Origin: Chitinophaga sp. HK235
GTDB lineage: Bacteria > Bacteroidota > Bacteroidia > Chitinophagales > Chitinophagaceae
Direction: 5' to 3'
Assembly: GCF_018255755.1 (NCBI RefSeq)
Contig: NZ_CP073766.1
Location: 1,984,001-2,048,000 of the forward strand
Length of the DNA stretch: 64,000 bases
Shown: piece by piece, positions 25,774 through 34,664 of the stretch
Position numbering within the stretch: position 1 is the stretch's first letter
Layout: each line of letters begins with the position of its first letter
Made by a program: the position numbers and the translations under genes
Notes under the pieces: model-generated
Databases searched by the model: none
Seen by the model: the letters and a program-made list of their open reading frames with translations, nothing else
Told to the model about the DNA's origin: nothing

Positions 25774-26317
25774 TTTGCAAAAAGGACAACGGCAGGCAAT
25801 TAATGCTCCCAAATTTACGATCGGACTGGGCTGGGACACCAACGCCTCTTCTACCGGCACCAGCTTCGACCTGGACGCTTCCATCTTTGTTATGGGAGAA
25901 AACAAAAAGATCCTGTCCGACCAGCACTTTATCTTTTACAACAACCTCGTTTCCCCTGATGGCGCAGTAGAACATACCGGCGATAACCTCACCGGTGAAG
26001 GCAGCGGCGACGACGAACAGATCAAAATAGACTTGTCTAAGGTAGATCCCCGTGTCACCGAAATATGCGTAGTAGTAACCATCCACGAAGCGGATGCCAG
26101 AAGGCAGAACTTCGGCCAGGTAAGAAACTCCTATGTGCGTGTATTCGACTCCGTTACCAACGAAGTGATACTGAAGTATGAACTGGAAGAAGACTTCTCC
26201 ATCGAAACAGCCGTGGAATTCGGCCGTATCTACAAACGCAACGACGAATGGAAGTTCGAAGCTGTAGGCGTAGGCATGAAAGGCGGACTGCAGGACTATC
26301 TGAACAAATACAACTAA
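25763..26317 (+). CDS. terD: TerD-family protein (first of four)
   Basis: A 184-residue single TerD domain. It starts MAINLQKGQR, shared with the other TerD proteins in the window. The metal-binding motifs are SFDLDASIFVM and HTGDNLTGEGSGDDEQIKI, and the domain ends with FGRIYKRNDEWKFEAVG. TerD domains bind calcium through these acidic loops and act in resistance to tellurite and other stresses, probably near the membrane. Its start overlaps the PRTase gene and it is 31 bases ahead of the second terD, so the four are read from one message. Confidence 0.95.
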   Translation: MAINLQKGQRQAINAPKFTIGLGWDTNASSTGTSFDLDASIFVMGENKKILSDQHFIFYNNLVSPDGAVEHTGDNLTGEGSGDDEQIKIDLSKVDPRVTEICVVVTIHEADARRQNFGQVRNSYVRVFDSVTNEVILKYELEEDFSIETAVEFGRIYKRNDEWKFEAVGVGMKGGLQDYLNKYN

Positions 26318-26348
26318 TCAGTAACACAACGAATAACACAACAATACA

Positions 26349-26963
26349 ATGGCTATTAATCTTCAAAAAGGACAGCGCATCAACCTCGAAAAAAGCAATG
26401 GCACCAAACTGCAGCATATCTGTGTAGGCATCAACTGGGGCGCTATTGAAAAGAAAGGTCTTTTTGGCCTGTCCAAATCCAAGGAAGCAGTAGACCTCGA
26501 CGGCAGCTGCGCCCTGTTCAATGAACAAAAACAACTCCTGGACGTCGTATACTTCGGCAACCTCCGTTCCAAAGACGGGGCAGTACAACACAGCGGCGAC
26601 GACCTGACCGGCGACATGAATGGCAATGACGGCCTGGACAACGAAGTGATCACCCTTGACTTCTCCCGCCTCGACAGCACCACCAACTATGTAGCTTTTG
26701 TGCTCAACAGCTTCAGAGGTCACGATTTCGGTACCATCCCATTCGCTTCCATCCGCATCTATGAAGGCTCCCCTTCCCGCGTAAACGAAGTGTTTGCCAC
26801 CTACGACATCGCCAGCGGCCCCGGTTTTGCCGGTCATGTGTCTATGGTAATGGGCGTTTTCTACAAAAAGAACGGTGAATGGAGGTTCAACGCCATCGGT
26901 GAGCCTACCCGCGACAAAAAATTGCCCGATACCGTGGATACTGTTGCAAGGCAATACCTGTAG
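26349..26963 (+). CDS. terD: TerD-family protein (second of four, divergent)
   Basis: This 204-residue TerD homologue has a longer N-terminal insertion (IEKKGLFGLSKSKEAV) before the acidic loop VDLDGSCALF. The second loop is SGDDLTGDMNGNDGLDNEVI. The central sheet is more divergent (YVAFVLNSFRGHDFGTIPFAS) and the final FYKKNGEWRFNAIGEP keeps the family pattern. The insertion with GLFGL resembles GGFFGKLFGG in the third TerD, suggesting that these two form a sub-type. It is followed after 42 bases by telA. Confidence 0.93.
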   Translation: MAINLQKGQRINLEKSNGTKLQHICVGINWGAIEKKGLFGLSKSKEAVDLDGSCALFNEQKQLLDVVYFGNLRSKDGAVQHSGDDLTGDMNGNDGLDNEVITLDFSRLDSTTNYVAFVLNSFRGHDFGTIPFASIRIYEGSPSRVNEVFATYDIASGPGFAGHVSMVMGVFYKKNGEWRFNAIGEPTRDKKLPDTVDTVARQYL

Positions 26964-27005
26964 TCCTTACCTTTGTAATGCTATCACTTTTTAATCTGAT
27001 ACCTT

Positions 27006-28106
27006 ATGGAAGCAAATCCTAATGTTACCGATCAGGCACTCGTCCCGGTAAGACTGGACAAAGACGGCAATGCCAACCTGTCCAATATTACCCCGGCAGA
27101 GACCCAGAAGTACAACGAGCTGAATAAATCACTGGTTACCACCGATGTGAACTCAGTCCTGAACTACGGGGCCGATGCACAGAACTCCATGGAACGTTAC
27201 AGCAACGAATTCCTGACTTCTGTACGCACCTACAATTCAGGTGAAGTAGGCGGTTTGATCAACGAACTGCTCTCTGAACTGAACTACATCGATGTGGATG
27301 AGCTGAACCAAAGCGGCTTTAAAAGCTTCATCTCCAAAATGCCTTTTCTGAAAAAACTGGTCGTTGACGCCCAGAAACTCTTTCAGAAATATGACACCGT
27401 TATCAATAATATTGATAAAATCACCAATAAAATCAAGGCCGGACGTATCAATTCCCTGAAAGACAACAGCTCCCTGCAAACCATGTTTGACAGCAATGTC
27501 AACTACATCAAGCAGATGGAAGACCTGATCATTTCAGGACAGCTGAAACTCAATGAGCTGAGTGAAAAACTCGCTCAGATGGAACTGAACGCCGCCAACT
27601 ACAACGACTACGAAATCGCCGACCTGAGAGATTTTATCAGCCGCCTCGACAAAAGGCTGGCCGATATGAAAATAGTACGCTTCATCATGTTGCAGTCACT
27701 CGCTCAGATCAGACTGGTCCAGAATAACAACACCTCTATCGCAGAAAAAGCGCAGTCCATCATCTCTACCACCATCCCTGTCTGGAAAAACCAGCTTACC
27801 ATCGCGGTAGCGCTGCAAAGACAGAAAGCCAACGTAGAGATGCAACGCAAAATCTCCGATACTACCAATACCATCCTGCAAAAAAATGCAGACCTGCTCA
27901 AACAGAACAGTATTGAGGTAGCAAAGGAAAACGAGAAGACAGTGGTGTCTATCGAAACACTGAAAAGGACCACCCAGTCACTCATCGAAACGTTGCATGA
28001 AGTGAAGAAAATCCACGACCAGGGCGCCGAAAGCCGTAAAGTGCTGAACAGCGAACTGCAAAACCTGGAAACAGAGCTGAAGAAAAATGTAACTAACGTT
28101 AGCTAA
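27006..28106 (+). CDS. telA: TelA/KlaA-family toxic anion resistance protein
   Basis: The product has 366 residues, mostly long helices and coiled coil. The family core is visible as YSNEFLTSVRTYNSGEVGGL, FLKKLVVDAQKLFQKYDTV and IPVWKNQLTIAVALQRQKAN. There is no signal peptide. TelA proteins give resistance to tellurite and colicins in plasmid contexts and commonly accompany TerD; a cytoplasmic or membrane-peripheral role in envelope stress is likely. The length is typical. It is followed after 13 bases by a gene of unknown family. Confidence 0.93.
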   Translation: MEANPNVTDQALVPVRLDKDGNANLSNITPAETQKYNELNKSLVTTDVNSVLNYGADAQNSMERYSNEFLTSVRTYNSGEVGGLINELLSELNYIDVDELNQSGFKSFISKMPFLKKLVVDAQKLFQKYDTVINNIDKITNKIKAGRINSLKDNSSLQTMFDSNVNYIKQMEDLIISGQLKLNELSEKLAQMELNAANYNDYEIADLRDFISRLDKRLADMKIVRFIMLQSLAQIRLVQNNNTSIAEKAQSIISTTIPVWKNQLTIAVALQRQKANVEMQRKISDTTNTILQKNADLLKQNSIEVAKENEKTVVSIETLKRTTQSLIETLHEVKKIHDQGAESRKVLNSELQNLETELKKNVTNVS

Positions 28107-28119
28107 TCGTGTAAAAGTA

Positions 28120-29082
28120 ATGGAGGATAACCTGGCAATTATATTAAATGAATCAAATAAAACTATCAGCAAACTTCAGTTGCTGTCCGCTTTTTTTGAA
28201 GAAGAGATTATTTACAAAATATATCTCCGAAGCCAGGTTGTCCATAAATTATTTGAAACCAATCCCGAGCTGGATATCAACAAGCTCGAACTGTTCCATC
28301 TGCAGTATACCGCTTCTGCCATCGAACTGCTGAAGAAAATCAAATCCGCCAACGAAAGGAATGTAAGCCTTATCTACGACGAGATACAACTCAACAGGGA
28401 AATGATGGAGAAACTCAACAGCTCCGTTTTTTCCGAAAAAAACTATACGCTCGACAAACAGAAACAGGCACTGAAAATCAACCTGTCGCTACGGAGACTG
28501 TACCAGACACTCTCCGATAACACCGACGAATATCCTTTCTCCAAAAATATCAACACCTTCAGCAGCCGCTTCTCGCAGGACTTCTATTATGATATCACGG
28601 CCGACCAAATGTCGGCCCTTATCACCTACGAACCCGATGACGTCTATAAAAACAGCCATGCCACCATCCAGAAAAAACTAATGGGGCTGCTGTGTAAAAC
28701 AGATTTCAAAACTGAGTTTTTCTGCGGACTCAAGTCCGGCAATATGCTCGCGGAAGTATACCGCTTCCTGACACTGGACCGCCAGTATCTTTTTCTTCCT
28801 TCCAGAAATCTTTTCCTGCTCTGCGACCTTTCCGGCATCACCGATATCGACTGGTCCAATACCTTATCTAAAAAAGCAAAGCTCACACAGGAAATGGCCG
28901 ACAAAAACGATCAGCTGGAAAGTAAGGCCAATCTTATCAAAACCGCCCTCCCCGACCATGTGAAGGCATTGCTCCACGAGTATTACGAGAAAATCTCCGA
29001 TGTCGACTTCCTCCAGAAAATCGGCAGCTTCGATGTACAAACCAACATCCTCAGGACCATGCTCAATACCGACGGCCTGTAA
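28120..29082 (+). CDS. Ter-cluster protein of unknown family
   Basis: This 320-residue protein has no signal peptide or membrane segment. It is helix-rich throughout: an N-terminal coiled-coil-like half (ILNESNKTISKLQLLSAFFE, LLKKIKSANERN), a less regular centre (FSQDFYYDITADQM), a short hydrophobic stretch ending in LFLLCDLSGITDIDW, then a charged helical C-terminus. I recognise no domain. It lies 13 bases after telA and ends the plus-strand Ter operon, so it probably works with TelA. A coiled-coil partner or adaptor is an inference from shape and position only. Confidence 0.8.
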   Translation: MEDNLAIILNESNKTISKLQLLSAFFEEEIIYKIYLRSQVVHKLFETNPELDINKLELFHLQYTASAIELLKKIKSANERNVSLIYDEIQLNREMMEKLNSSVFSEKNYTLDKQKQALKINLSLRRLYQTLSDNTDEYPFSKNINTFSSRFSQDFYYDITADQMSALITYEPDDVYKNSHATIQKKLMGLLCKTDFKTEFFCGLKSGNMLAEVYRFLTLDRQYLFLPSRNLFLLCDLSGITDIDWSNTLSKKAKLTQEMADKNDQLESKANLIKTALPDHVKALLHEYYEKISDVDFLQKIGSFDVQTNILRTMLNTDGL

Positions 29083-29090
29083 TCTTCCTT

Positions 29091-29124
29091 AAAAAAAATT
29101 GCATCAGCCCGAAGACTGATGCAA
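29091..29124 (-). terminator. Terminator between the two converging Ter operons
   Basis: A nine-base perfect stem TTGCATCAG/CTGATGCAA (29099-29107 and 29116-29124) has an eight-base loop. On the minus strand it is followed by a run of eight T, so it stops the terC operon. It may also slow plus-strand transcription from the telA operon. Confidence 0.8.
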
Positions 29125-29190
29125 TACTATTTCGTTAATGTCAATCGCTTAAATCTCCGCTTATCAGGAGCATCATCCACATCACATATA

Positions 29191-29994
29191 TCACCGTTCG
29201 GCGGTGTTACCTCTCTTAGGCACATTCAGCAAAGCAGAAGTAATGATCGGAATAACGAACACGCTTACTGTCAGGATAGAAGTCCATACATCTGCGATGT
29301 GGCTTTCCAGGAACTCTGTCAGTGGAGAATACGGGTTGTAGTGCTCATACAGAGACAATGACAGTTTCACACCCAGGATAGCGATCACGATATAGGCCGC
29401 TGTTTCCAGGAAAGTAAATTTGGTCATCAGTCTTACAAAAGCCTGTGCTACAAAACGCATGGCCAGGATACCGATAAATACACCCAGGCAAACCAGCAGG
29501 ATATTATCAGTAAAAGCTACTGCAGCAAAGATATTATCGATAGAGAAAGCCATGTCCATCAGCTCCACCAGCGCTACAGTGGCCCAGAAGGGACCGATAG
29601 CACCTACAGTAACCTTGTACAGCCAGTTCTTTTCCTTGTCAATGGATTCCTCTTCCTCTTCTACCTGATTCTCTTTTTTGCGTTTGGCTCTCTGGTCTTT
29701 TACCCAGCTGAATACCAGATACAGCAGGTATAATCCACCCAGCGCTTTCAGCCACCAGAACTGAATCAGGAAAGAGGCAAACAACATAGCGAGTCCGCGG
29801 AACAGATAAGCACCAATAATACCGTATTTAAGGGCACGGTCGCGTTGTTTTTCGGGCAGGTCCATTACCATGGTGGCCAGCACAGCGGCATTATCTACCG
29901 AAAGCAGGCTTTCAATAATAATCAGGTTCCCGACCACGATCAGGGAAGGGATAGGATTGTTGATAATTTGTTGCAGTAAATCAGCAAAATTCAT
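29191..29994 (-). CDS. terC: TerC-family integral membrane protein
   Basis: The product has 267 residues with seven to eight hydrophobic segments. The family signature is IIIESLLSVDNAAVLATMV in the second helix and MDMAFSIDNIFAAVAF later; both carry the conserved Asp residues in a membrane helix. A cytoplasmic loop of charged residues (AKRKKENQVEEEEESIDKEK) separates the two halves. TerC proteins export manganese or organise Ter complexes at the inner membrane. It is the last gene of the minus-strand Ter operon, 22 bases after the kinase gene, and is followed by a terminator. Confidence 0.95.
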   Translation of the reverse strand: MNFADLLQQIINNPIPSLIVVGNLIIIESLLSVDNAAVLATMVMDLPEKQRDRALKYGIIGAYLFRGLAMLFASFLIQFWWLKALGGLYLLYLVFSWVKDQRAKRKKENQVEEEEESIDKEKNWLYKVTVGAIGPFWATVALVELMDMAFSIDNIFAAVAFTDNILLVCLGVFIGILAMRFVAQAFVRLMTKFTFLETAAYIVIAILGVKLSLSLYEHYNPYSPLTEFLESHIADVWTSILTVSVFVIPIITSALLNVPKRGNTAER

Positions 29995-30016
29995 TTCAGT
30001 GTGTTTTTATAGGTTC

Positions 30017-31525
30017 TTATTTGTTCGCCATTGTAATGATCACTACCCTGCCGCCCTCTTCTCTGGACAACAGAATTTTTTTACCATCTGTCAGTTCCAC
30101 CATCGTACCAGGTGGTATTTCCCTGTCTTCCGTCAGGTCTTTCAGGGAGTCTAGTTTTTGGTTGACCAGCACCCATTTGCCCTGGTAAAAAGTGAAATAT
30201 CCTACCGGTACTTTTTGTTCTGCAGTGAGTCTTTCATTGCGGATGATGTTCCGGTTGACATGCCATGGAAACAGGTATTGGTTATGATACACCATCAGCC
30301 GGTGGTTTTCCGGCTTCCAGACGGTAGGTTTAAATTCGTAGTACAGGTCGAGCACCGGCAGTGTGCCCTGATGCGGGGTACCGCAGAAAGGGCATTTGGG
30401 AGAAAAGGTATTATCGAAAACATACCATTTCTGTTCACAGGCTGTGTTGCTGCAGGGCTGCATCAGGTCGGTGGTTTTCAGCAGTGCCTGTTCCCACATT
30501 TCGGCTGGCGGCCGGTTGTTGGGCTGATGCAGGCCGGTAATAAAAGCCTGGTCAAACAGCTCTTTCAGATACGGGCCGGTAATCGAGTACGGCAACTTGC
30601 TGACATCGGCCCAGGGCAGTTCTTTCGGATTCAGCTGGTTGAGCTTGGGCCGGTTGGACGTGTCCTGCGGATGCTCTACAAACAGGGCTTTTTCGCCCAT
30701 AGACAAGAGATCATCTTTCTCAGTGTCAAGGTCATGCACCTTACCGCCTTTCAGCGGATGCCGGTACAACAGATACATATAGATCATAACGGCCAGCGCA
30801 TGCAGGTCTGTAAGCCTGCTGGGCAGCTTCCGGCTGGGATCTTTTACGTCCAGGTGTTTGGTGGCCAGTACTTCCGGCGCAATAAAATCGGCGGTGCCGA
30901 TTACATCGGGCGGGAAAAGACCAGGCACCACCAGTCCGTCTATATCGATGATGGCAGCCGATTTGCTCACCGGATCTACCAAAACGTTTTTATAAGAGAG
31001 GTCGGAATGGGCCAGTCCTGCGGCATGCAGGCGCTTTACGCCTCTCGCGATGTTTACACAGACCTGGAAATAACTTAACCAGTTGCCCAGCTCTGTTTCA
31101 TCCAGTCGCAGTGCAAACTGTTTATTTCTGAATTTAGGAGAAGCAAACCATTTACCTTCTTTCTCTTTACCCTTGATCAGGTCGCTGGTAGCATATCCTT
31201 TTTTGAAAAAGAAGTTTTTATTGTAACAAGGCACGATGAGGCCCACCTTTTTGTCCTGCTCCACCATGTCAGTAGGCCAGCAGTAGAGGTCTTTGTAATA
31301 GTTGCCTCCCTCGCGGTTGAAGAAACTATTGTAGTATTCTGTTACTATTTTCCTTAATCTTTCTTTGGAGCTGAAGTCCTGTTCATCCCTGTAGAACGCC
31401 ACCACATAAGACTTATCGGGGCTGAAGTACACATCTTTCATTCCGCCGCGCATAGGTTCTCCATTATCAATATACTGATATGATTTACCGGGATGTATGA
31501 CAGAATGGACCGTTTTTGTGTTCAT
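30017..31525 (-). CDS. Ter-cluster Ser/Thr-type protein kinase with zinc ribbon
   Basis: A 502-residue kinase. The N-terminal lobe is atypical (GGMKDVYFSPDKSYVVAFYR at the glycine-loop and beta-3 region; no clear VAIK Lys). The catalytic loop is LAHSDLSYKNVLVDP and the Mg site is IIDIDGL, followed by an APE-like FIAPEVLA. After the kinase comes a four-Cys zinc ribbon (CSNTACEQKW then CPFCGTPH) and a C-terminal beta-rich domain. This architecture matches the kinases encoded with TerD/vWA genes. It lies 31 bases after the PP2C gene, giving a reversible phosphorylation pair within the operon. Confidence 0.9.
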   Translation of the reverse strand: MNTKTVHSVIHPGKSYQYIDNGEPMRGGMKDVYFSPDKSYVVAFYRDEQDFSSKERLRKIVTEYYNSFFNREGGNYYKDLYCWPTDMVEQDKKVGLIVPCYNKNFFFKKGYATSDLIKGKEKEGKWFASPKFRNKQFALRLDETELGNWLSYFQVCVNIARGVKRLHAAGLAHSDLSYKNVLVDPVSKSAAIIDIDGLVVPGLFPPDVIGTADFIAPEVLATKHLDVKDPSRKLPSRLTDLHALAVMIYMYLLYRHPLKGGKVHDLDTEKDDLLSMGEKALFVEHPQDTSNRPKLNQLNPKELPWADVSKLPYSITGPYLKELFDQAFITGLHQPNNRPPAEMWEQALLKTTDLMQPCSNTACEQKWYVFDNTFSPKCPFCGTPHQGTLPVLDLYYEFKPTVWKPENHRLMVYHNQYLFPWHVNRNIIRNERLTAEQKVPVGYFTFYQGKWVLVNQKLDSLKDLTEDREIPPGTMVELTDGKKILLSREEGGRVVIITMANK

Positions 31526-31556
31526 GTTCGTTGTACGTTACCTAATGAATATGCAG

Positions 31557-32960
31557 TTAGCTGACGATCATCAAAGTTCTGTCGTCGTGGTTGCCCGGGC
31601 TCCAGAAGTCGAGCCAGGCAGACAGGCGTCTGGCGGCTTCAGGACTGGCGATACCTGTTGGTACCACTGTGTTGTCCGGATTTTTTCCGCCCAGGTCGGC
31701 CAGGAACTCTTTCCAGGTGTCGATTTTCTCCAGGTTGGCTTCCACCACGAATTTAGGATCGTAGATACCGTCTGTCATCAGCATCAGGTAAGAGAAGTCC
31801 TGCACCAGTTTAAAACCAAAGCGCGTGGGGAATTTATCGCTTGTAAAGATTTCCGGCATAGTAATGAACCGGGTACCGCCGCCAAATTCTCCTACGTCGA
31901 GCCAGTTCATCAGCGTGATCTCTGAACAGTCCCTGTTGAGCAGCCCGATAGGGCAGTCTCCTACTCCAAAGCTCATAATGACATAGCCAAAAGCATATTT
32001 CTTCAGCAGCACAAATATAAGGGTGGAATGAAGATCTTTTATCGAAACCTGTTGATTGGCAGCAAATTCTTCCAGTTTTTTATGGACGGTAAAAGCGGCT
32101 TTGCCCAGGTTGTCGTATACAAAACGGGTAATTTTTTTCTGTGTGTCGGTGCCGGTACCCGCCACATGTTGCTGCAGCAGGGCATCAAAATCACCGGAGG
32201 GGACGGTATTAAAATACTGTTCAAAGTATTGCACAATACCGGTACAGGCCAGGCGGGCCCCTTCTCTCGACAGTTTAGCACTGCCGGCTCCGTCGGACAC
32301 TGCCAGCACACTCCAGCCTGAAGACTCAAAATGCCGGAAGGCGTAGTCATCATCCCGGAAAGAACCCACATTAGCGTGGCTGCGGCCCCGTTTGGAGGCC
32401 ACTGTCACAAAACGATCGCCCAGCAGGGCTGATTCGGCCACACTGTCCGGCTTCCAGAAAGGTGCTGCCTGATCGCTTGGAATATCCTTCCATAACGACT
32501 TAGGATCGGGATTGATCACCAGCGGGATCTGCTTTTCATTGGGTGCAGTGCCCTCTCCTGCTGTCGCCAGGCGGAACTTCAGTTTCAGGCGGATATCACC
32601 GCTTTTAACAGGCGTACCCTGAATATCACCGGTCTGAGGATTGTATTGCAGACCGTATTCCTCCAGCCCTTCCATGGCCGACCAGGAGATATCTGTCCAG
32701 TTGAGCTGCCGGAAGTCCAGCCGGGCCTGATAAGGCTTGCCGGCCGTGGCATTCGGGATGACCACCTGTTGCTGCTGTATATCCACCAGCCTGGATTTAT
32801 ATTGCCATGTGTCCATGAGTTTTTGCTGATTTTCCAGTATCTGTTGAGCCAGACGCTGGTTCTGTTCATCATTCACAAATGTCTCGAACATTTGTTCCTT
32901 GCTGCCGGCGATGGTAATATTTTTGGCAGCAAACAATTCGCGGATATATTTTTTCCCCAT
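31557..32960 (-). CDS. PP2C-family protein phosphatase with N-terminal Ig-like domain
   Basis: The product has 467 residues. Residues 1-65 are helical. Residues 66-160 look like an immunoglobulin/cadherin-type domain (ATAGKPYQARLDF, then QYNPQTGDIQGTPVKSG, the pattern of putative Ig domains). The PP2C domain follows: VGSFRDDDYAF, LAVSDGAGSAKLSREGA (metal Asp), FGVGDCPIGLL and LMTDGIYDPKFV. The PP2C is likely to reverse the action of the kinase encoded next to it. No signal peptide, so it is cytoplasmic. It is encoded 12 bases after the TerY gene. Confidence 0.9.
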   Translation of the reverse strand: MGKKYIRELFAAKNITIAGSKEQMFETFVNDEQNQRLAQQILENQQKLMDTWQYKSRLVDIQQQQVVIPNATAGKPYQARLDFRQLNWTDISWSAMEGLEEYGLQYNPQTGDIQGTPVKSGDIRLKLKFRLATAGEGTAPNEKQIPLVINPDPKSLWKDIPSDQAAPFWKPDSVAESALLGDRFVTVASKRGRSHANVGSFRDDDYAFRHFESSGWSVLAVSDGAGSAKLSREGARLACTGIVQYFEQYFNTVPSGDFDALLQQHVAGTGTDTQKKITRFVYDNLGKAAFTVHKKLEEFAANQQVSIKDLHSTLIFVLLKKYAFGYVIMSFGVGDCPIGLLNRDCSEITLMNWLDVGEFGGGTRFITMPEIFTSDKFPTRFGFKLVQDFSYLMLMTDGIYDPKFVVEANLEKIDTWKEFLADLGGKNPDNTVVPTGIASPEAARRLSAWLDFWSPGNHDDRTLMIVS

Positions 32961-32972
32961 TTATGATCGCTT

Positions 32973-34028
32973 TTAGCCCTGGGCGCGGTTCACATCGAAA
33001 CCTCCTTCACCGATGCCATAGGTACCTTTGTTGCCACACCAGGGACAGGTGCTGATATGCTCTTCCCCGATACAGTGGATCTGGCCGCAAACACACATGG
33101 CAAAAGCTACCTGGTTGCCGCAGCAGGGACAGGTGGGGCTGCCGATCAGCTCATCGCTGTTGATCCGGGAAGGACCGGCTGTTTCATCAGACAGCTCCTT
33201 ATAGGAATTGTCTACCTGGAAAGCGCCTACCAGCCGGTACGACAGCCTGTTGAAGTCCATGCCATAAATTTTCGCTTCCTCTTCCGAACGCCGGTATTTC
33301 ATGAGGTAATGACGGTTCATGTTCTGGCATTTACCCACCAGCACCGCATAATTGCTATCGGTATACTGTTGTGGTGGTATCGGTTTGGAAAGGTCTATTT
33401 TACTAAGGGTATCGTTGTCGTATATTTTAGACAGCTCGAAGCCGGAGCTGTTTTTCTCCACGCTTTCACTGCTGGTTTTAATAGAATCCGTTACCCATTT
33501 GAAGAACTGTTTGTAAGCGGCAGCATTATTATTTTTGAAATGAAGAATATTTTCTGTCAGCTCCTTCAGCACATGAATATCTGCTTCGTTACCGAAGGAA
33601 ATGGCCACCATATTGGCGGTCCGCTGCCACTGCTGCTTCCATTCTGCGATGGCGGGTTGGGTATCATCCGTAGGCACACCGTCGGAGAAGAGGAATACGA
33701 TGGGCTTCCAGTCTCCTTTCTGTTCGTAGGTAGTTTTCACCTGGTTCTTTCTCAGTTCATACATCAGGTGTCCCAACCCTTTGCTCAGGGAAGTGCCGCC
33801 ACCAATCGGGAAGCGGGGTGGGTAAAAATTAATGATCTCCTGCAGCGGCACCAGGGTTTTGGCCTGTCCTGCGAAGACGATGATGGAAACCCAGACGGTT
33901 TCAATAGCGTAGGGGTCTGCTTTCAGGGCCTGAATGATCTGCGACAGACCTTCTTCGACCTGCTGTATGGGCTCTCCTACCATGGATTCGGAGACATCTA
34001 TCAGAAAATAAATGGGCAGTCTTCTCAT
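32973..34028 (-). CDS. terY: TerY-like vWA protein with C-terminal zinc-binding domain
   Basis: The product has 351 residues. An N-terminal von Willebrand A domain has a full MIDAS: LIDVSESMVG (DxSxS), then GGGTSLSKGL (Thr) and FSDGVPTDD. The C-terminal part (from about residue 290) has eight Cys and two His, arranged CPCCGNQVAFAMCVCGQIHC and CPWCGNKGTYG, the TerY-C zinc-binding domain. The final residues GGFDVNRAQG are a short tail. The vWA binds a metal-dependent partner, and the zinc domain may bind a kinase or nucleic acid. Its ATG overlaps the AIM24 stop by one base. Confidence 0.93.
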   Translation of the reverse strand: MRRLPIYFLIDVSESMVGEPIQQVEEGLSQIIQALKADPYAIETVWVSIIVFAGQAKTLVPLQEIINFYPPRFPIGGGTSLSKGLGHLMYELRKNQVKTTYEQKGDWKPIVFLFSDGVPTDDTQPAIAEWKQQWQRTANMVAISFGNEADIHVLKELTENILHFKNNNAAAYKQFFKWVTDSIKTSSESVEKNSSGFELSKIYDNDTLSKIDLSKPIPPQQYTDSNYAVLVGKCQNMNRHYLMKYRRSEEEAKIYGMDFNRLSYRLVGAFQVDNSYKELSDETAGPSRINSDELIGSPTCPCCGNQVAFAMCVCGQIHCIGEEHISTCPWCGNKGTYGIGEGGFDVNRAQG

Positions 34029-34657
34029 TATCGGAAGTTTACGGAGGTGACATATACCGTACCAGGCCCTGTGATTTTGAGCATGGTAAGACCTTCCCCT
34101 CCCAGCATATTGCTACCGGAGAAGTGGGAAGACATTCTGTTCTGCATATCGGCATTCATACAGATAAAACTTTTTTCATCCACAAAAACAGTTTGTCCGG
34201 CTACCAGGTCCAGCGTTACAACGGTACCTATCACATCGAGGAAAACGGTGCAGTAACCGGTTATTTTCTGCATGATCAAACCGGTCCCACCGATCAGAGA
34301 GGTGAGGTTCATTTTCACGTCTATGTCTATCTTATCTGAAGAAGCCACATAGTAGCCGGCTTTACAGATAATACCGCCGGGCAGGTTTTTGAGGTTGACC
34401 GGCAGCATGCCTACCCTGCCGGCCACCATGAGTTTTTTCGGATTAACGTTGGTGTTGCAAAGCTCTACCTGAAAGATACTTTCACCGGTCAGTTTTCTTT
34501 TGAGCATACCGGCCACACCTTTGTCAAAAACATTGATGGAGGAATTGATACCTTCCTCATAATAGATCAGGGCTCCTTTCTCACAATAGAATTTTTCGTT
34601 GTGAAACAGTTCTACCTGCAGGCTTTTAAAATCGTGCCCTATAAGTTTTACGTTCAT
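34028..34657 (-). CDS. AIM24/TIGR00266-family beta-barrel protein
   Basis: This 209-residue protein is a double-psi beta structure of the AIM24 family: QVELFHNEKFYCEKGALIYYEE, then GESIFQVELCNT, then VVTLDLVAGQTVFVDEKSFICM, and a final GLTMLKITGPGTVYVTS. These proteins form beta-helical barrels; the yeast relative is needed for mitochondrial membrane organisation, but bacterial roles are not known. Here it sits between two vWA genes. It overlaps the TerY gene by one base and follows the second vWA by seven bases, so the three proteins are likely made in a fixed ratio. Confidence 0.9.
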   Translation of the reverse strand: MNVKLIGHDFKSLQVELFHNEKFYCEKGALIYYEEGINSSINVFDKGVAGMLKRKLTGESIFQVELCNTNVNPKKLMVAGRVGMLPVNLKNLPGGIICKAGYYVASSDKIDIDVKMNLTSLIGGTGLIMQKITGYCTVFLDVIGTVVTLDLVAGQTVFVDEKSFICMNADMQNRMSSHFSGSNMLGGEGLTMLKITGPGTVYVTSVNFR

Positions 34658-34664
34658 GTTCCAA

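Noticed and set aside
33057..34256. 399-codon plus-strand ORF
   Set aside because: Antisense to the TerY and AIM24-like genes, both of which have intact motifs and coupled starts.
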